From positions 798,396 to 862,395 of the forward strand of contig JABTUW010000005.1 of the NCBI GenBank assembly GCA_015075185.1: 64,000 nucleotides of DNA, given 5' to 3'. The translations under genes were made by a program, and so were the position numbers. Of this stretch, positions 8,509 to 17,230 are shown in pieces; the first letter of the stretch is position 1; every line of letters starts with the position of its first letter. The notes under the pieces were generated by a model. It was not told where the DNA came from and ran no database searches. It saw only the letters and a list, made by a program, of their open reading frames with translations. This DNA comes from Anaerolineales bacterium (lineage in GTDB: Bacteria > Chloroflexota > Anaerolineae > 4572-78 > J111).

Positions 8509-9765
8509 ATGACGAACGAACACACCCCTGAACAGGTGCGCGAGCGAGTGGACGACCTTTATCGCACCGAGTCGCGCCGCATCTTTGCCACCTTGATCCG
8601 CCTGTTGGGCGATTTTGACCTGGCTGAGGACGCCCTGCACGAAGCCTTTCGAGTCGCCATGGAGCAATGGCCAGGCGATGGTGTCCCTGCCAACCCGCGG
8701 GCCTGGCTCGTTTCGACGGGCCGCTTCAAGGCCATTGACGCCTTGCGCCGGCGGGCCCGGTTTGATACCTCTCTGGATGAGGTCGCCGAGCGGCTCGACC
8801 ACGATACCAGTATGACCATCGAGCAGGGTGACGAAGACATTGCGGACGACCGGCTGCGGCTGATTTTCACCTGCTGCCATCCGGCCTTGCCGCCGGAGGC
8901 CCGCGTGGCCCTGACGCTGCGGGAAGTGTGCGGCCTGACCACCGAAGCCATCGCCCACGCCTTCCTCACCAACCCACCCACCCTGGCCAAGCGTATCGTG
9001 CGGGCCAAAGCGAAGATCCGCGAGGCGCATCTGCCCTATGAGGTACCGTCGCGGGCAGAGTTACCCGAACGATTGGACACGGTGCTCCAGGTGATCTACC
9101 TGGTCTTCAACGAGGGTTATTCCGCCTCATCGGGCGAGACGCTGACCCGGCCTGATCTGTCGGGCGAGGCCCTTCGCCTGGGGCAGTTATTGGTCGAGTT
9201 GCTGCCGGAGCCGGAGGCGATGGGGCTGCTGGCATTGATGTTGCTGCACGAAGCGCGCCGGGCGGCGCGGACCTCGCCGGAAGGTGACCTCATTCTACTA
9301 GAGGACCAGGATCGTTCCCTCTGGAACCAGGAACAGATCGCGGAAGGGACGGCGCTGGTGGAACGGGCCTGGTCGTTGGGCCAATTCGGCCCCTATACCC
9401 TTCAGGCTGCCATTGCCGCGCTGCATTCAGCGGCCCCTACCGTCGCCGCAACCGACTGGGCTCAGATTGTGGGCTTGTACGATCTGCTGGTGCAAGTGAC
9501 CCCCTCCCCGGTGGTCGAAATAAACCGGGCTGTAGCGGTGGCGATGCGCGACGGTCCTGCCGCCGGTCTGACCCTGATAGACGCAATCCTGGGACGCGGC
9601 GATCTAACTGCCTACCACCTGGCGCATTCAGCCCGCGGAGAGTTGTGCCGGCAACTGGGCCGGACCGTCGAAGCCCGAGCCTCCTACCAACAAGCGCTCG
9701 CCCTGGCCCAACAGGAGCCGGAGCGGCGGTTTCTGGAGCGACGGCTGGCTAACCTGTCCGATTAG
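8509..9765 (+). CDS. ECF42-type RNA polymerase sigma factor with C-terminal TPR-like extension
   Basis: A 418-residue protein. Sigma region 2 (LIRLLGDFDLAEDALHEAF), then NPRAWLVSTGRFKAID, and sigma-70 region 4 (EVCGLTTEAIAHAFLTNPPT) occupy the first ~190 residues. They are followed by the long helical domain (VFNEGYSASSGE...LLVELLPEPEAMGLLALML) characteristic of the ECF42 group, which usually lacks an anti-sigma factor and travels with YCII/DGPF proteins, as here. A perfect -10-like TATAAT at 8419-8424 lies in the 290-base upstream spacer. Expected role: alternative sigma factor switching on the neighbouring YCII genes. Confidence 0.9.
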   Translation: MTNEHTPEQVRERVDDLYRTESRRIFATLIRLLGDFDLAEDALHEAFRVAMEQWPGDGVPANPRAWLVSTGRFKAIDALRRRARFDTSLDEVAERLDHDTSMTIEQGDEDIADDRLRLIFTCCHPALPPEARVALTLREVCGLTTEAIAHAFLTNPPTLAKRIVRAKAKIREAHLPYEVPSRAELPERLDTVLQVIYLVFNEGYSASSGETLTRPDLSGEALRLGQLLVELLPEPEAMGLLALMLLHEARRAARTSPEGDLILLEDQDRSLWNQEQIAEGTALVERAWSLGQFGPYTLQAAIAALHSAAPTVAATDWAQIVGLYDLLVQVTPSPVVEINRAVAVAMRDGPAAGLTLIDAILGRGDLTAYHLAHSARGELCRQLGRTVEARASYQQALALAQQEPERRFLERRLANLSD

Positions 9766-9855
9766 ACCGGCCACAACGAATTTGGAAAATTCATCGGATG
9801 TTTTGTCCAATTTGGCTTTCCTCAAACGACTATTTATTGTAACCATCATTCAACA

Positions 9856-9886
9856 GAGCCAGGCGAGGCCGTTCGCCGCCTGGCTC
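9856..9886 (+). terminator. GC-rich hairpin between the sigma factor and the first YCII gene
   Basis: GAGCCAGGCG (9856-9865) pairs perfectly with CGCCTGGCTC (9877-9886). There is no T-run, and the hairpin ends about 15 bases before the next ribosome binding site. It could be a terminator/attenuator or a structured leader of the YCII gene. Confidence 0.5.
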
Positions 9887-9915
9887 CCAATTATAAGATA
9901 AGGAGAGAACAAAAA

Positions 9916-10278
9916 ATGCAATTCCTAGCTTACGATCCTCATTATGACCCGAACAGCCCGGAGGCGGCTGTTCCGCCCAGCCCGGAGCTTATGGCCGAGA
10001 TGGGCAAGTTTATCGGCGAGGCGATGCAGGCCGGCGTACTGGTCACCACCGGCACGCTCCAACACCAGGGCACGCGGCTGCGGCTGTCGGACGGGAAATT
10101 CACCGTGACCGATGGGCCGTTCATCGAGTTAAAGGAGCTGCTGGGCGGCTGGGCAGTGCTTAATGTCAACTCCCTGGACGAGGCCATCGAATGGTGCAAG
10201 CGCTTCCTGCAGATTGTCGGCGATGGCGAGACCGAAATCGTGCAGTTAGTTGGGCCGGATGATTTTGGCCCGGCCTGA
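9916..10278 (+). CDS. YCII/DGPF domain protein
   Basis: A 120-residue protein with the family motif DGPFIELKELLGGWAVL (about residues 60-76), the DGPF signature of YCII-related proteins, and the typical central helix SPELMAEMGKFIGEAMQAG. The biochemical role of DGPF proteins is mostly unknown; they are a hallmark neighbour of ECF41/ECF42 sigma factors. A good Shine-Dalgarno (AAGGAGAG) precedes ATG 9916. Hairpins flank the gene on both sides. Confidence 0.88.
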   Translation: MQFLAYDPHYDPNSPEAAVPPSPELMAEMGKFIGEAMQAGVLVTTGTLQHQGTRLRLSDGKFTVTDGPFIELKELLGGWAVLNVNSLDEAIEWCKRFLQIVGDGETEIVQLVGPDDFGPA

Positions 10279-10322
10279 TCCGGCCTGACACTTACTGCGG
10301 GTTAAAAGCGGTCTGACGAATT

Positions 10323-10357
10323 GAGCCGGGCCTCCGACCTGGGAGGAGGCCCGGCTC
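10323..10357 (+). terminator. Strong hairpin between the two YCII genes
   Basis: GAGCCGGGCCTCC (10323-10335) pairs perfectly with GGAGGCCCGGCTC (10345-10357) across a 9-base loop. Only short pyrimidine-rich sequence follows, with no T-run. It resembles the hairpin upstream of the first YCII gene in position and GC content. Confidence 0.6.
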
Positions 10358-10427
10358 ATCCTCTCCGCAAATCTTTAAGCGATCAATCCGCTGCATACAA
10401 CAAGTCAGTTCCACTGGGGAACAAAGC

Positions 10428-10796
10428 ATGAAGTATGTGTTTCTGGCGTATCAGGACGAGAAACGGTGGAACGCGCTGTCCATCCCTGAACGCGACGCCT
10501 TTGAAAACGCCTGCCAGGCCAACGAGCAGGATTTACGGCAGAGCGGCCATCTACTGGCTGTCGAAGGACTCCAAAGCAGTCACACCGCCATCACGGTGCA
10601 GTTCGTGAACGGTAAGCTGACGCTAACCGACAGCTCCTTCGCCACAACCCAGGGCCAACTCATCAAGGTCTTCTTCATCAGCGCCAAAGACCTGAACGAA
10701 GCCATTCGGGTGGCCTCACAGATGCCGCAGGCGCGCAAAGGTTCCATCGAGGTGAGGCCGGTCATCGAGTTCGACCGGCCTTCGAATTCTAACTGA
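10428..10796 (+). CDS. Second YCII-like domain protein
   Basis: A 122-residue protein related in layout to the upstream DGPF protein: an N-terminal strand (KYVFLAYQDEKRW), helix DAFENACQANEQDLRQSGHLL, strands around TAITVQFVNGKLTLTDSSFA, and a C-terminal EVRPVIEF. The DGPF signature is replaced by a diverged TDSSFATTQGQLIKVFFI. This form is common as a second YCII gene in ECF42 clusters. Function unknown; co-expression with the sigma factor is the main clue. Confidence 0.8.
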   Translation: MKYVFLAYQDEKRWNALSIPERDAFENACQANEQDLRQSGHLLAVEGLQSSHTAITVQFVNGKLTLTDSSFATTQGQLIKVFFISAKDLNEAIRVASQMPQARKGSIEVRPVIEFDRPSNSN

Positions 10797-10822
10797 TTAT
10801 TGCATTTGCAAAGGAGAAAATC

Positions 10823-11470
10823 ATGCAAAAAGTAATTTCAACCACAAGCAGGCCGGCGATGTCCCTCACGGCGGCCCGCTGGTCAATTGCGGCAGCCGCG
10901 ACGGCCCTGGTTCTGCTGGCCACTCTGCACATCATTAGCCCGGAGTTTGATCCTTCATGGCGGATGGTGAGCGAATATGCCCTCGGCAATTACGGCTGGG
11001 TCTTGGCGCTCATGTTTCTGACCTGGGCGCTCAGTTGTGTCACCCTGTTCTTTGCGATCAAGTCACACATCCGGAGGGTTGGCGGCAAAATCGGGCTGGG
11101 CTTCCTCCTCGCGGCGGCGGTGGGCATGAGCATGGCCGCCATTTTCGATGCTCGTCACGACCTGCATGGGCTGGCGGCGCTGATTGGCATGCCCAGCCTG
11201 CCGATTGCGGCGGTCCTGACCAGTACCAGCTTGGTCCGCAATCCAGCCTGGTCTTCGGCGCGGGGGTGGCTGTTGCGGACAGCTCATCTGACCTGGATCA
11301 GCCTGGTGTTGATGTTTGCGGCTGTGTTTATTGGACTTTCCCAGAGTGGTGGCGAGTTTGGTCCAGAGGTGCTGGCCGGCTGGCCCAACCGGCTTCTGGT
11401 GGTAGCCTATTGTGTGTGGCTGATCACAACCGCCTGGTGGGCAGACCAGGTGTGCGGACAAGAACCATAG
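10823..11470 (+). CDS. DUF998 family integral membrane protein
   Basis: A 215-residue protein with about six hydrophobic segments (AAAATALVLLATLHII, WVLALMFLTWALSCVTLFFA, IGLGFLLAAAVGMSMAAIF, and three more towards the C-terminus). The motif DPSWRMVSEYALG between segments 1 and 2 and the HDLHGLAALIGM region are typical of DUF998. AAAGGAG precedes ATG 10823. The family has no established function. It ends the ECF42/YCII run, a frequent association. Confidence 0.82.
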   Translation: MQKVISTTSRPAMSLTAARWSIAAAATALVLLATLHIISPEFDPSWRMVSEYALGNYGWVLALMFLTWALSCVTLFFAIKSHIRRVGGKIGLGFLLAAAVGMSMAAIFDARHDLHGLAALIGMPSLPIAAVLTSTSLVRNPAWSSARGWLLRTAHLTWISLVLMFAAVFIGLSQSGGEFGPEVLAGWPNRLLVVAYCVWLITTAWWADQVCGQEP

Positions 11471-11471
11471 C

Positions 11472-11523
11472 ACTCGGGATGATTTTTCGCAGCATCCCGA
11501 GTAGTCCTGAGCGAAGCGAAGGA
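11472..11523 (+). repeat. Palindromic interspersed repeat pair
   Basis: ACTCGGGATG (11472-11481) pairs with CATCCCGAGT (11493-11502). It is followed directly by GTCCT-GAGCGAAGCGA-AGGAC, a REP-like element of a kind often dispersed in Chloroflexi genomes (recalled, not checked). Confidence 0.55.
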
Positions 11524-11596
11524 CGTATCGAGGGGTGCTGTTTCGAAGATAGCAACTTGAGTTTAATTATTGCGCCAAGGGGGGCCATTGAACTGG

Positions 11597-11628
11597 AAAG
11601 CGGTATCGAGATGCCTCGATACCGCTTT
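11597..11628. repeat. Perfect 14-bp hairpin
   Basis: AAAGCGGTATCGAG (11597-11610), a 4-base loop, then the exact complement (11615-11628). A perfect stem with a tetraloop and no T-run suggests a REP-like element or transcript-end structure rather than a classic terminator. Confidence 0.6.
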
Positions 11629-11675
11629 ATCGTCTCCGGGCTGTGCTCAGCCGCTTGTGGCTAGCTCAGCCTCCC

Positions 11676-11706
11676 GCCCTTCTTTTCCCCAGAAGAAAAG
11701 AAGGGC
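11676..11706. terminator. Bidirectional terminator-like hairpin between convergent genes
   Basis: GCCCTTCTTTTC (11676-11687) pairs with GAAAAGAAGGGC (11695-11706). It lies between the plus-strand DUF998 gene and the minus-strand binding-protein gene, where both transcripts must end. Confidence 0.65.
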
Positions 11707-11724
11707 TGATTCATGTATTGTTAT

Positions 11725-12945
11725 TTATTGAGCCCCAGGGCAGTTAAAGGTATTGCAGACTTCCTGGGCTTTGTCAGGTGAAACAGTATCAAAGGGCAGG
11801 ACCACCCACAGCGGTGGGTTAACGTGTTGGGTGAGGATGAGGTTGGCCCACTCAATGGCCTGGCGACCGCCGGTGGGATAGACAAAGGTCACACCCAGGC
11901 GGCCTTCCAGGACCGACATAATGCCGCCATCGGGCGTCGGCAGAGCGTCAATGCCGATGAACAGGATGTCAGCCACATTGACCCCGGCGTCGGAGGCGGC
12001 AATGTAAGCCCCTTCGGCCATCGGGTCGTTGTGTCCGTAAAGCACATCTACATCCGGAAAGGCCTGGAAAGCGGCCGCGGCTGCGGGAACGGCGCGCTCC
12101 CGCAGCCAGTCGGCATTCTGGGAGAAGATGATGGCCTGCTCGGGGTCGAGCCCCTCATCCTGCAAGCCCGTTCGGAAACCATCGCCCCGGTCCTTGGCCG
12201 GTGGTGCCCCTTCCAGACCCCGGATTTCGGCAATCTCACACGGCTCACGCCCGTTCTCGGCACACCACTTGGCCGCATACTGCCCGGCGGCCTGGCCGAT
12301 GGCCACATTGTCGGCCCCGATGAACATCGAGTAGTTGGGGTCGACCAGGTTGCGATCAAGCACGATGACCGGCACACAACTGTCCCAGGCTTCCTTGACG
12401 ATCTCATTCAAAGGCGCGGCTTCGTTGGGTGAGATGATCAGCAGGTCGATGCCCTGGGTCAGCAGGTTCTCCACATCGCTGACCTGGTCGGCGTTATCCT
12501 GAGCCGCATCCTGGAAGATGACCTCGAAGTTGGGATACTCCTGGGCCGCCGCTTCAATCTGGCTGTCCATGGCCTCGCGCCACGGTTCGGCCCGGTTGGC
12601 CTGCGACATCCCGATCAGATATTTATCCTTCACTTCCGGCACCGCACAGCCTTCCGGGAGAGGGCCGGCAGGGCGGGCATCTTCCAGGACGGTGCCGCCT
12701 CCCAGCATGTCGGGGGAATACATGGTCCAACCGCCGCCCTCTGCCGCAGCCGGTTCCTCCACAGTGGTCGCCTCCGCTTCAGCGGTCGGTTCCGTCGCAG
12801 TGGTCGCCTCCACTTTAGCGGTCGGCTCCTCCACAGGAATTGCCTCCACTTTAGCGGTCGGCGCAGCCTGCTGGGCGCCGCAGCCAGCAACCATCATCGC
12901 CAGTACAATAAGTACTAGCAAGCTAAACGACATCTTTGTGCGCAT
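11725..12945 (-). CDS. Ribose-type sugar ABC transporter substrate-binding lipoprotein
   Basis: A 406-residue protein with a lipobox (MMVAGC, Cys22) and a low-complexity linker in which a short EPTAKVEAT unit is repeated three or four times (residues 30-75), acting as a stalk. The rest is a type-1 periplasmic-binding (Peripla_BP_4) domain: YLIGMSQANRAEPWREAM, GIDLLIISPNEA, VIVLDRN and DVLYGHNDPMAEG. ATG 12945 is used because AGAAGGAG lies just upstream; the in-frame TTG at 12963 is inside that ribosome binding site. It is the last gene of the LacI-ATPase-permease-binding protein unit. A pentose or other sugar is likely; the exact ligand is not readable. Confidence 0.9.
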   Translation of the reverse strand: MRTKMSFSLLVLIVLAMMVAGCGAQQAAPTAKVEAIPVEEPTAKVEATTATEPTAEAEATTVEEPAAAEGGGWTMYSPDMLGGGTVLEDARPAGPLPEGCAVPEVKDKYLIGMSQANRAEPWREAMDSQIEAAAQEYPNFEVIFQDAAQDNADQVSDVENLLTQGIDLLIISPNEAAPLNEIVKEAWDSCVPVIVLDRNLVDPNYSMFIGADNVAIGQAAGQYAAKWCAENGREPCEIAEIRGLEGAPPAKDRGDGFRTGLQDEGLDPEQAIIFSQNADWLRERAVPAAAAAFQAFPDVDVLYGHNDPMAEGAYIAASDAGVNVADILFIGIDALPTPDGGIMSVLEGRLGVTFVYPTGGRQAIEWANLILTQHVNPPLWVVLPFDTVSPDKAQEVCNTFNCPGAQ

Positions 12946-13062
12946 AAAACTTCTCCTTCTCAAGGGTTGATGTTTATAATGATTTTATGGTATGACCAAT
13001 CCCTACCCGGTATCTTAAATAATGAGCACCTCCTTCCTGCCTTGAGTTCCGCTAAATCAGCT

Positions 13063-14145
13063 TTATTCAATATCCCGGGGACGAAAATGCTGTAAGGCAA
13101 CAGCCGTCACGAGCAATAACCCTTTGACAACAAGCTGGGTATTACTGTTGACGTTGTTTAAACTGAGCATGTTGTCCAGGATGGCCAGGATAAAAGCGCC
13201 GGCGATGGCCCCAATCAACGTGCCTTTGCCGCCCATCAAACTGGCTCCTCCAAGAACCACGGCCGCGATAGAGTTTAACTCATAGCCCACGGCTTCATTA
13301 GGACTGCCCTGGTTCAACTGAGCCGCATGGAGAATACCGGCCATAGCGGCGAAAAATGAACAGAGCATAAAGGCGGCAATCTTGAGTCTGGTTACCGCTA
13401 CGCCCGAGAACCGGGCAGCCGTTTCATTGCCGCCGATAGCATAGATGTGCCGTCCGAAGCCCAAATACCGTAAAACCAGCGCCATGATAATAGCCACTAT
13501 AAACATGATCAGCGCCGGGACCGGCACAATGCCATTAAAAATACGACTGCTCAGAAACTCAAAAGCCGGGTCGGCGCCGCCTGCCGTATAGGAGATAGGT
13601 ACGGCGATGTCGTCTGACCAGATATGCGCCACCCCCCGGGCAATGCTCAACATGGCCAGGGTGGTAATAAAAGAAGGTATTTTGAACCGCTCTGAGGTCC
13701 AGCCGGTCCACCAGCCAATCGCCAGGCCCAAGAGCAGGATGGTCAAAATAGCCAGCCAGGCCGGCATAGGGGATACCTGCACCAAACCAATGAGGGGCAG
13801 GTCAAAGCTTGCTTCACGCATCAATAGAAAGGCGGTGCCGGTCGCCGCCAGGGCGACGACCGAGCCAACAGATAAGTCAATACCGGCCACCAGAATGACC
13901 ATAAGTTGCCCCACGGCCAGTACGCCTGTTTCGGCCATATCACGAGTTACATTGCTCAAGTTTCGCTGGCTTAAAAAGATCAAATTGTCATTACGGACCG
14001 GAGAAATGGCAATGGCAATAAAAAAAACAATAATTAATCCAAAAAGGCTTTGGAACTGGAAGATGAAGTGTAGGCTTCGTTTCCAGGTTTTGGATATCCG
14101 TTGGTTGACCGTGGTGTCCGCAACCACATCTGTAGCTGATCGCAT
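13063..14145 (-). CDS. Ribose-type sugar ABC transporter permease (RbsC family)
   Basis: A 360-residue BPD_transp_2 permease with about ten membrane segments. Family landmarks are GQLMVILVAGIDLSVGSVVAL near the N-terminus, YAIGGNETAARFSGV in the middle loop, and NSIAAVVLGGASLMGGKGT towards the C-terminus. ATG 14145 is preferred over 14160 because the bases between them (AGGAGAAG) form a good Shine-Dalgarno. It follows the ATPase gene with almost no gap. It forms the membrane channel of the importer with the neighbouring ATPase and lipoprotein. Confidence 0.9.
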   Translation of the reverse strand: MRSATDVVADTTVNQRISKTWKRSLHFIFQFQSLFGLIIVFFIAIAISPVRNDNLIFLSQRNLSNVTRDMAETGVLAVGQLMVILVAGIDLSVGSVVALAATGTAFLLMREASFDLPLIGLVQVSPMPAWLAILTILLLGLAIGWWTGWTSERFKIPSFITTLAMLSIARGVAHIWSDDIAVPISYTAGGADPAFEFLSSRIFNGIVPVPALIMFIVAIIMALVLRYLGFGRHIYAIGGNETAARFSGVAVTRLKIAAFMLCSFFAAMAGILHAAQLNQGSPNEAVGYELNSIAAVVLGGASLMGGKGTLIGAIAGAFILAILDNMLSLNNVNSNTQLVVKGLLLVTAVALQHFRPRDIE

Positions 14146-14160
14146 GGCACTTCTCCTCAT

Positions 14161-15729
14161 CTATAAAGAATTGTTGGTGCTAACTTTTTCCACAAACTGG
14201 GTGGCCGCCTCCATAATGATGGCCTGGTCAAATGAGGGACGATCGAACTCCCCTGTCACCCGACCTTCACAGAGGACATAAATCCGGTCACAGACAGCAA
14301 GCAGTTCGGGCAGTTCGCTTGAGACCAGCAAAAATGCCGCCCCCTGCTGGGCAAGTTCTCCCACCAGGTGGTAAACCTCTGCCTTGGCGCCCACATCAAT
14401 GCCCCGGGTCGGCTCATCCAGTAACAATACCTTGATATGGGCCAGCAGAAACCTGGCAATAACGACTTTTTGTTGGTTTCCACCGCTCAGATTCCCAACC
14501 AGGCTGTGAATACTGGGAGTCCTGATATTTAAATCCCGGACTACCTGGCTGACGGCCTGCCGTTCAACTCGTTCGTCTATAACGCCCAGGTAAGACATAA
14601 ACCGGCGCAGGGCCGCTAAAGTGGCGTTCTCCGTCACGGTGCGTTCCAGGACCAGGCTTTGGCCTTTGCGATCTTCGGCAATAAGCCCGATGCCGTTGAG
14701 AATAGCCTCTTTGGGCGAGCCAATCTTAATTTCCCGGTTATTGAGCCACATGCGCCCGCTGATCGCGTTCTGGGGGAAAACCCCAAAGATTGATTCGAGT
14801 AACTCGGTGCGCCCCGCTCCCATCAGCCCGGCCAGACCAACAATTTCGCCCTGGCGTACCTCCAGCGATACATTTCTTAAGACTTGCTTGCGGCCCAGTT
14901 TGTAACAAAGATCTTCAACTTTCAGGATCGTATCACCTAGTTCAACCTGCGCCTTTGGATACTGCGTTTCCAGGTCGCGTCCGACCATCAGGTTGATCAA
15001 CTGCAGGCGGGTTATGTCTCGGGCGGGCGAACTGCCAACCACTTTACCATCGCGGAGGACAGTGATCCGGTCGGCAATCGCAAAAACTTCGTCCAGCCGG
15101 TGGGAGATGTAAATGATGGCAACTCCCCGCTGGCGCAGGTCGCGGATAACCTGGAATAGATACTCAACTTCAGCATCGCTCAGGGCTGAGGTTGGTTCAT
15201 CCATAATGATGATCCGCGAGTTCAGGTTGAGAGCCTTGGCAATCTCAACCAGTTGGCGCTGCCCTACCCGCAGCCGGTCAACCGGGCGGTCGGTATTGAT
15301 ATCCAGCCCCAGCTCCGCCATCAACTGTTGGGCGGCGCGCCGCATGCTGCGCCGGTCCAGGATAATTCTGGCCCGCTTGTGTTCCTGCCCCAAAAAGATG
15401 TTTTCGTAAACGGTCAGTTCCGGCACCAGGTTCAGCTCTTGATGGATCATGGCTATGCCGGCCTCTTGAGCGGCGCGGGTGTTGTGAAATGAAACCGGGA
15501 CACCGTTCAACAACACCTCGCCTTCAAAGTGAGTATAAACTCCGCTGATAATATTCATCAGGGTTGACTTGCCGGCCCCATTTTCCCCAACCAGGCCATG
15601 CACCTCGCCCGCATAGGCCTCAAAAGTCACATCGTTCAGAGCCACAACGCCGGGAAAGCGCTTGGTGATAGCCTGCATCTTCAGGATAGGCTGCTTTTCT
15701 TTAACCAGATCAGCTTGTTGTTGGGTCAT
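14161..15729 (-). CDS. Sugar ABC transporter ATPase with two nucleotide-binding domains (RbsA/MglA family)
   Basis: A 522-residue duplicated ABC ATPase. The N-terminal half has Walker A GENGAGKSTLM, a signature-like LRVGQRQLVEIAK and Walker B IIIMDEPTSALS. The C-terminal half has a degenerate Walker A (GLMGAGRTELL), signature LSGGNQQKVVIARFL and Walker B VLLLDEPTRGIDVGA. Degeneracy of the second P-loop is normal for RbsA/MglA. Its ATG overlaps the upstream LacI stop by four bases. It energises the sugar importer of this operon. Confidence 0.93.
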   Translation of the reverse strand: MTQQQADLVKEKQPILKMQAITKRFPGVVALNDVTFEAYAGEVHGLVGENGAGKSTLMNIISGVYTHFEGEVLLNGVPVSFHNTRAAQEAGIAMIHQELNLVPELTVYENIFLGQEHKRARIILDRRSMRRAAQQLMAELGLDINTDRPVDRLRVGQRQLVEIAKALNLNSRIIIMDEPTSALSDAEVEYLFQVIRDLRQRGVAIIYISHRLDEVFAIADRITVLRDGKVVGSSPARDITRLQLINLMVGRDLETQYPKAQVELGDTILKVEDLCYKLGRKQVLRNVSLEVRQGEIVGLAGLMGAGRTELLESIFGVFPQNAISGRMWLNNREIKIGSPKEAILNGIGLIAEDRKGQSLVLERTVTENATLAALRRFMSYLGVIDERVERQAVSQVVRDLNIRTPSIHSLVGNLSGGNQQKVVIARFLLAHIKVLLLDEPTRGIDVGAKAEVYHLVGELAQQGAAFLLVSSELPELLAVCDRIYVLCEGRVTGEFDRPSFDQAIIMEAATQFVEKVSTNNSL

Positions 15730-16757
15730 AGCATCTTCTCTTGATTATGTAACTGCGCACCGCAAGACTCACGGATGATCAGATGGGTGTGTAGAATGGC
15801 CGTTTGAAACGGTGCATCGGGCCGGGCCAGCCGGTTCAGCAGCAACTGGGTGGCGGTCTGGCCAAGCTGGTAAGTTGGCTGTGAGACGACGGTTAAAGGG
15901 ACCATCAGTTCATTTGCCCAGGGTGTATCATCAAAGCCGACGATGGCCATGTCCTCTGGAATACGGACCTTCAGCTCCCGCAAGGCCCGGACGGCGCCGA
16001 GGGTCATCAGGTTATTGGCCACAAAAATCGCCTGGGGGCGATGGGTCGAGTGAGCCAGCTCTTTACCAATCCGGTAGCCGCTTTCAATTTTGTAGTTACC
16101 CTCTTTAATTAATTTTTCGTCGATGCTCAGACCGGCCGCTTTGAGCGCATTTCGATATCCTTCCAGGCGGTCGCGGGCATTCGACAGGGCCGGGGTGCCC
16201 CCGATCATGGCCACCCGTTCACAGCCGAGATCAATCAGGTGTTTAACGCCGGTAAAAGCCCCCCGGATATTATCGACCAGGACCGAATCAAACACATAGT
16301 TATCCACCTGGCGATCCAGGAGCACGATCGGGATACCCACCTGAGTTAATCTTTGGAGGCTTTCCCCATCTTTCATACTGGTTGGAGCAACAATCAAACC
16401 TGCGACTCGCTCTGCCTCCATTATTTTTAGGTAATTTTTCAGTTTGGTTGGGTTTTCATCGGAATTGCACAGGATAACGCTTTTTTGGGCCGCCTGGGCG
16501 GTATCTTCAACGCCACGGACAACGGAGGTAAAGAAAGGATTCTCGATGTCAGACACAATTAAGCCCAGGACATCGCTGCTGTTCGCCCGCAAACGGCGGG
16601 CTGCCCGATTCGGTTGGTAGCCAAGTTTTTCGATGGCCTCCAAAGTGCGCGCCCGGACCTCCTCTGAAACTGTGGGATTACTGTTAAGCACCCGGGACAC
16701 GGTTGCTTCAGACACACCTGCGTATTGGGCCACCGTTTTGATATTGACTCTTGGCAT
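15726..16757 (-). CDS. LacI family regulator of the ribose-type importer
   Basis: A 343-residue protein with an N-terminal HTH (VNIKTVAQYAGVSEATVSRV, residues 4-23), hinge (YQPNRAARRLRANSSDVLG) and effector-binding domain (ENPFFTSVVRGVEDTAQ...VGFDDTPWANELMVPLTVV). It is the first gene of the importer operon and its stop overlaps the ATPase start (ATGA). Several palindromes with a central CG lie in the divergent spacer upstream and are the probable operators. The ligand is presumably the sugar carried by the transporter. Confidence 0.92.
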   Translation of the reverse strand: MPRVNIKTVAQYAGVSEATVSRVLNSNPTVSEEVRARTLEAIEKLGYQPNRAARRLRANSSDVLGLIVSDIENPFFTSVVRGVEDTAQAAQKSVILCNSDENPTKLKNYLKIMEAERVAGLIVAPTSMKDGESLQRLTQVGIPIVLLDRQVDNYVFDSVLVDNIRGAFTGVKHLIDLGCERVAMIGGTPALSNARDRLEGYRNALKAAGLSIDEKLIKEGNYKIESGYRIGKELAHSTHRPQAIFVANNLMTLGAVRALRELKVRIPEDMAIVGFDDTPWANELMVPLTVVSQPTYQLGQTATQLLLNRLARPDAPFQTAILHTHLIIRESCGAQLHNQEKML

Positions 16758-16835
16758 GTTGCTGGGTCTCTCAGCTTTACCCGATGTTATGGAAGATACG
16801 TTTCCTCAATCCTGGGCTTGAGCGCACGACAATGT

Positions 16836-17032
16836 GAAATCGATTTCTCAACCTTACAAAAAAACGGCTTGTAAAATGAACTATAAATTGGCAGTAATCG
16901 ATTAGAATTGGAGATTTTGTCCAGAATAAGGGTGGGTAATTGGGGAAAATTTATCAAGAGTTCGATAAATCGATTTCTGGAAATATGCTCATATATACTC
17001 CTAAATGGCCGACTTGTCAAGAAATCTATTTC
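16836..17032. promoter_or_regulatory. Four operator-like palindromes in the LacI/FtsX divergent spacer
   Basis: GAAATCGATTTC (16836-16847), TAATCGATTA (16895-16904), AAATCGATTT inside ATAAATCGATTTCT (centre 16971), and GAAATCTATTTC (17021-17032) share the core AATCGATT with the central CG used by LacI-family proteins; the last copy has one changed base. Centre-to-centre distances are 58, 72 and 55 bases. The rest of this spacer (16758-17230) holds no recognisable gene. Several sites could support looping and might also affect the divergent FtsX gene. Confidence 0.65.
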
Positions 17033-17230
17033 ACAATATTGGCAAGATAGAGCCTCACCAGCCGACCAGGTTTTTACGGTGCTCAAATGAAAAACGCGGG
17101 TGACACCCATTCAGTGGTCCTCTCCCGCGTAAACTCTAACTTTAGTCGTAGTCCAAATCTATCTTTCGTGCCTGTACCACCCTCCGGCCTTGATTTATCA
17201 TTGAAAGCGAAATCAAGATGGAGGCGTTTT

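Noticed and set aside
10957..11664. 235-codon plus-strand frame overlapping DUF998
   Set aside because: It is frame-shifted relative to the DUF998 gene, Trp/Arg-rich with no family, and runs through palindromic repeats.
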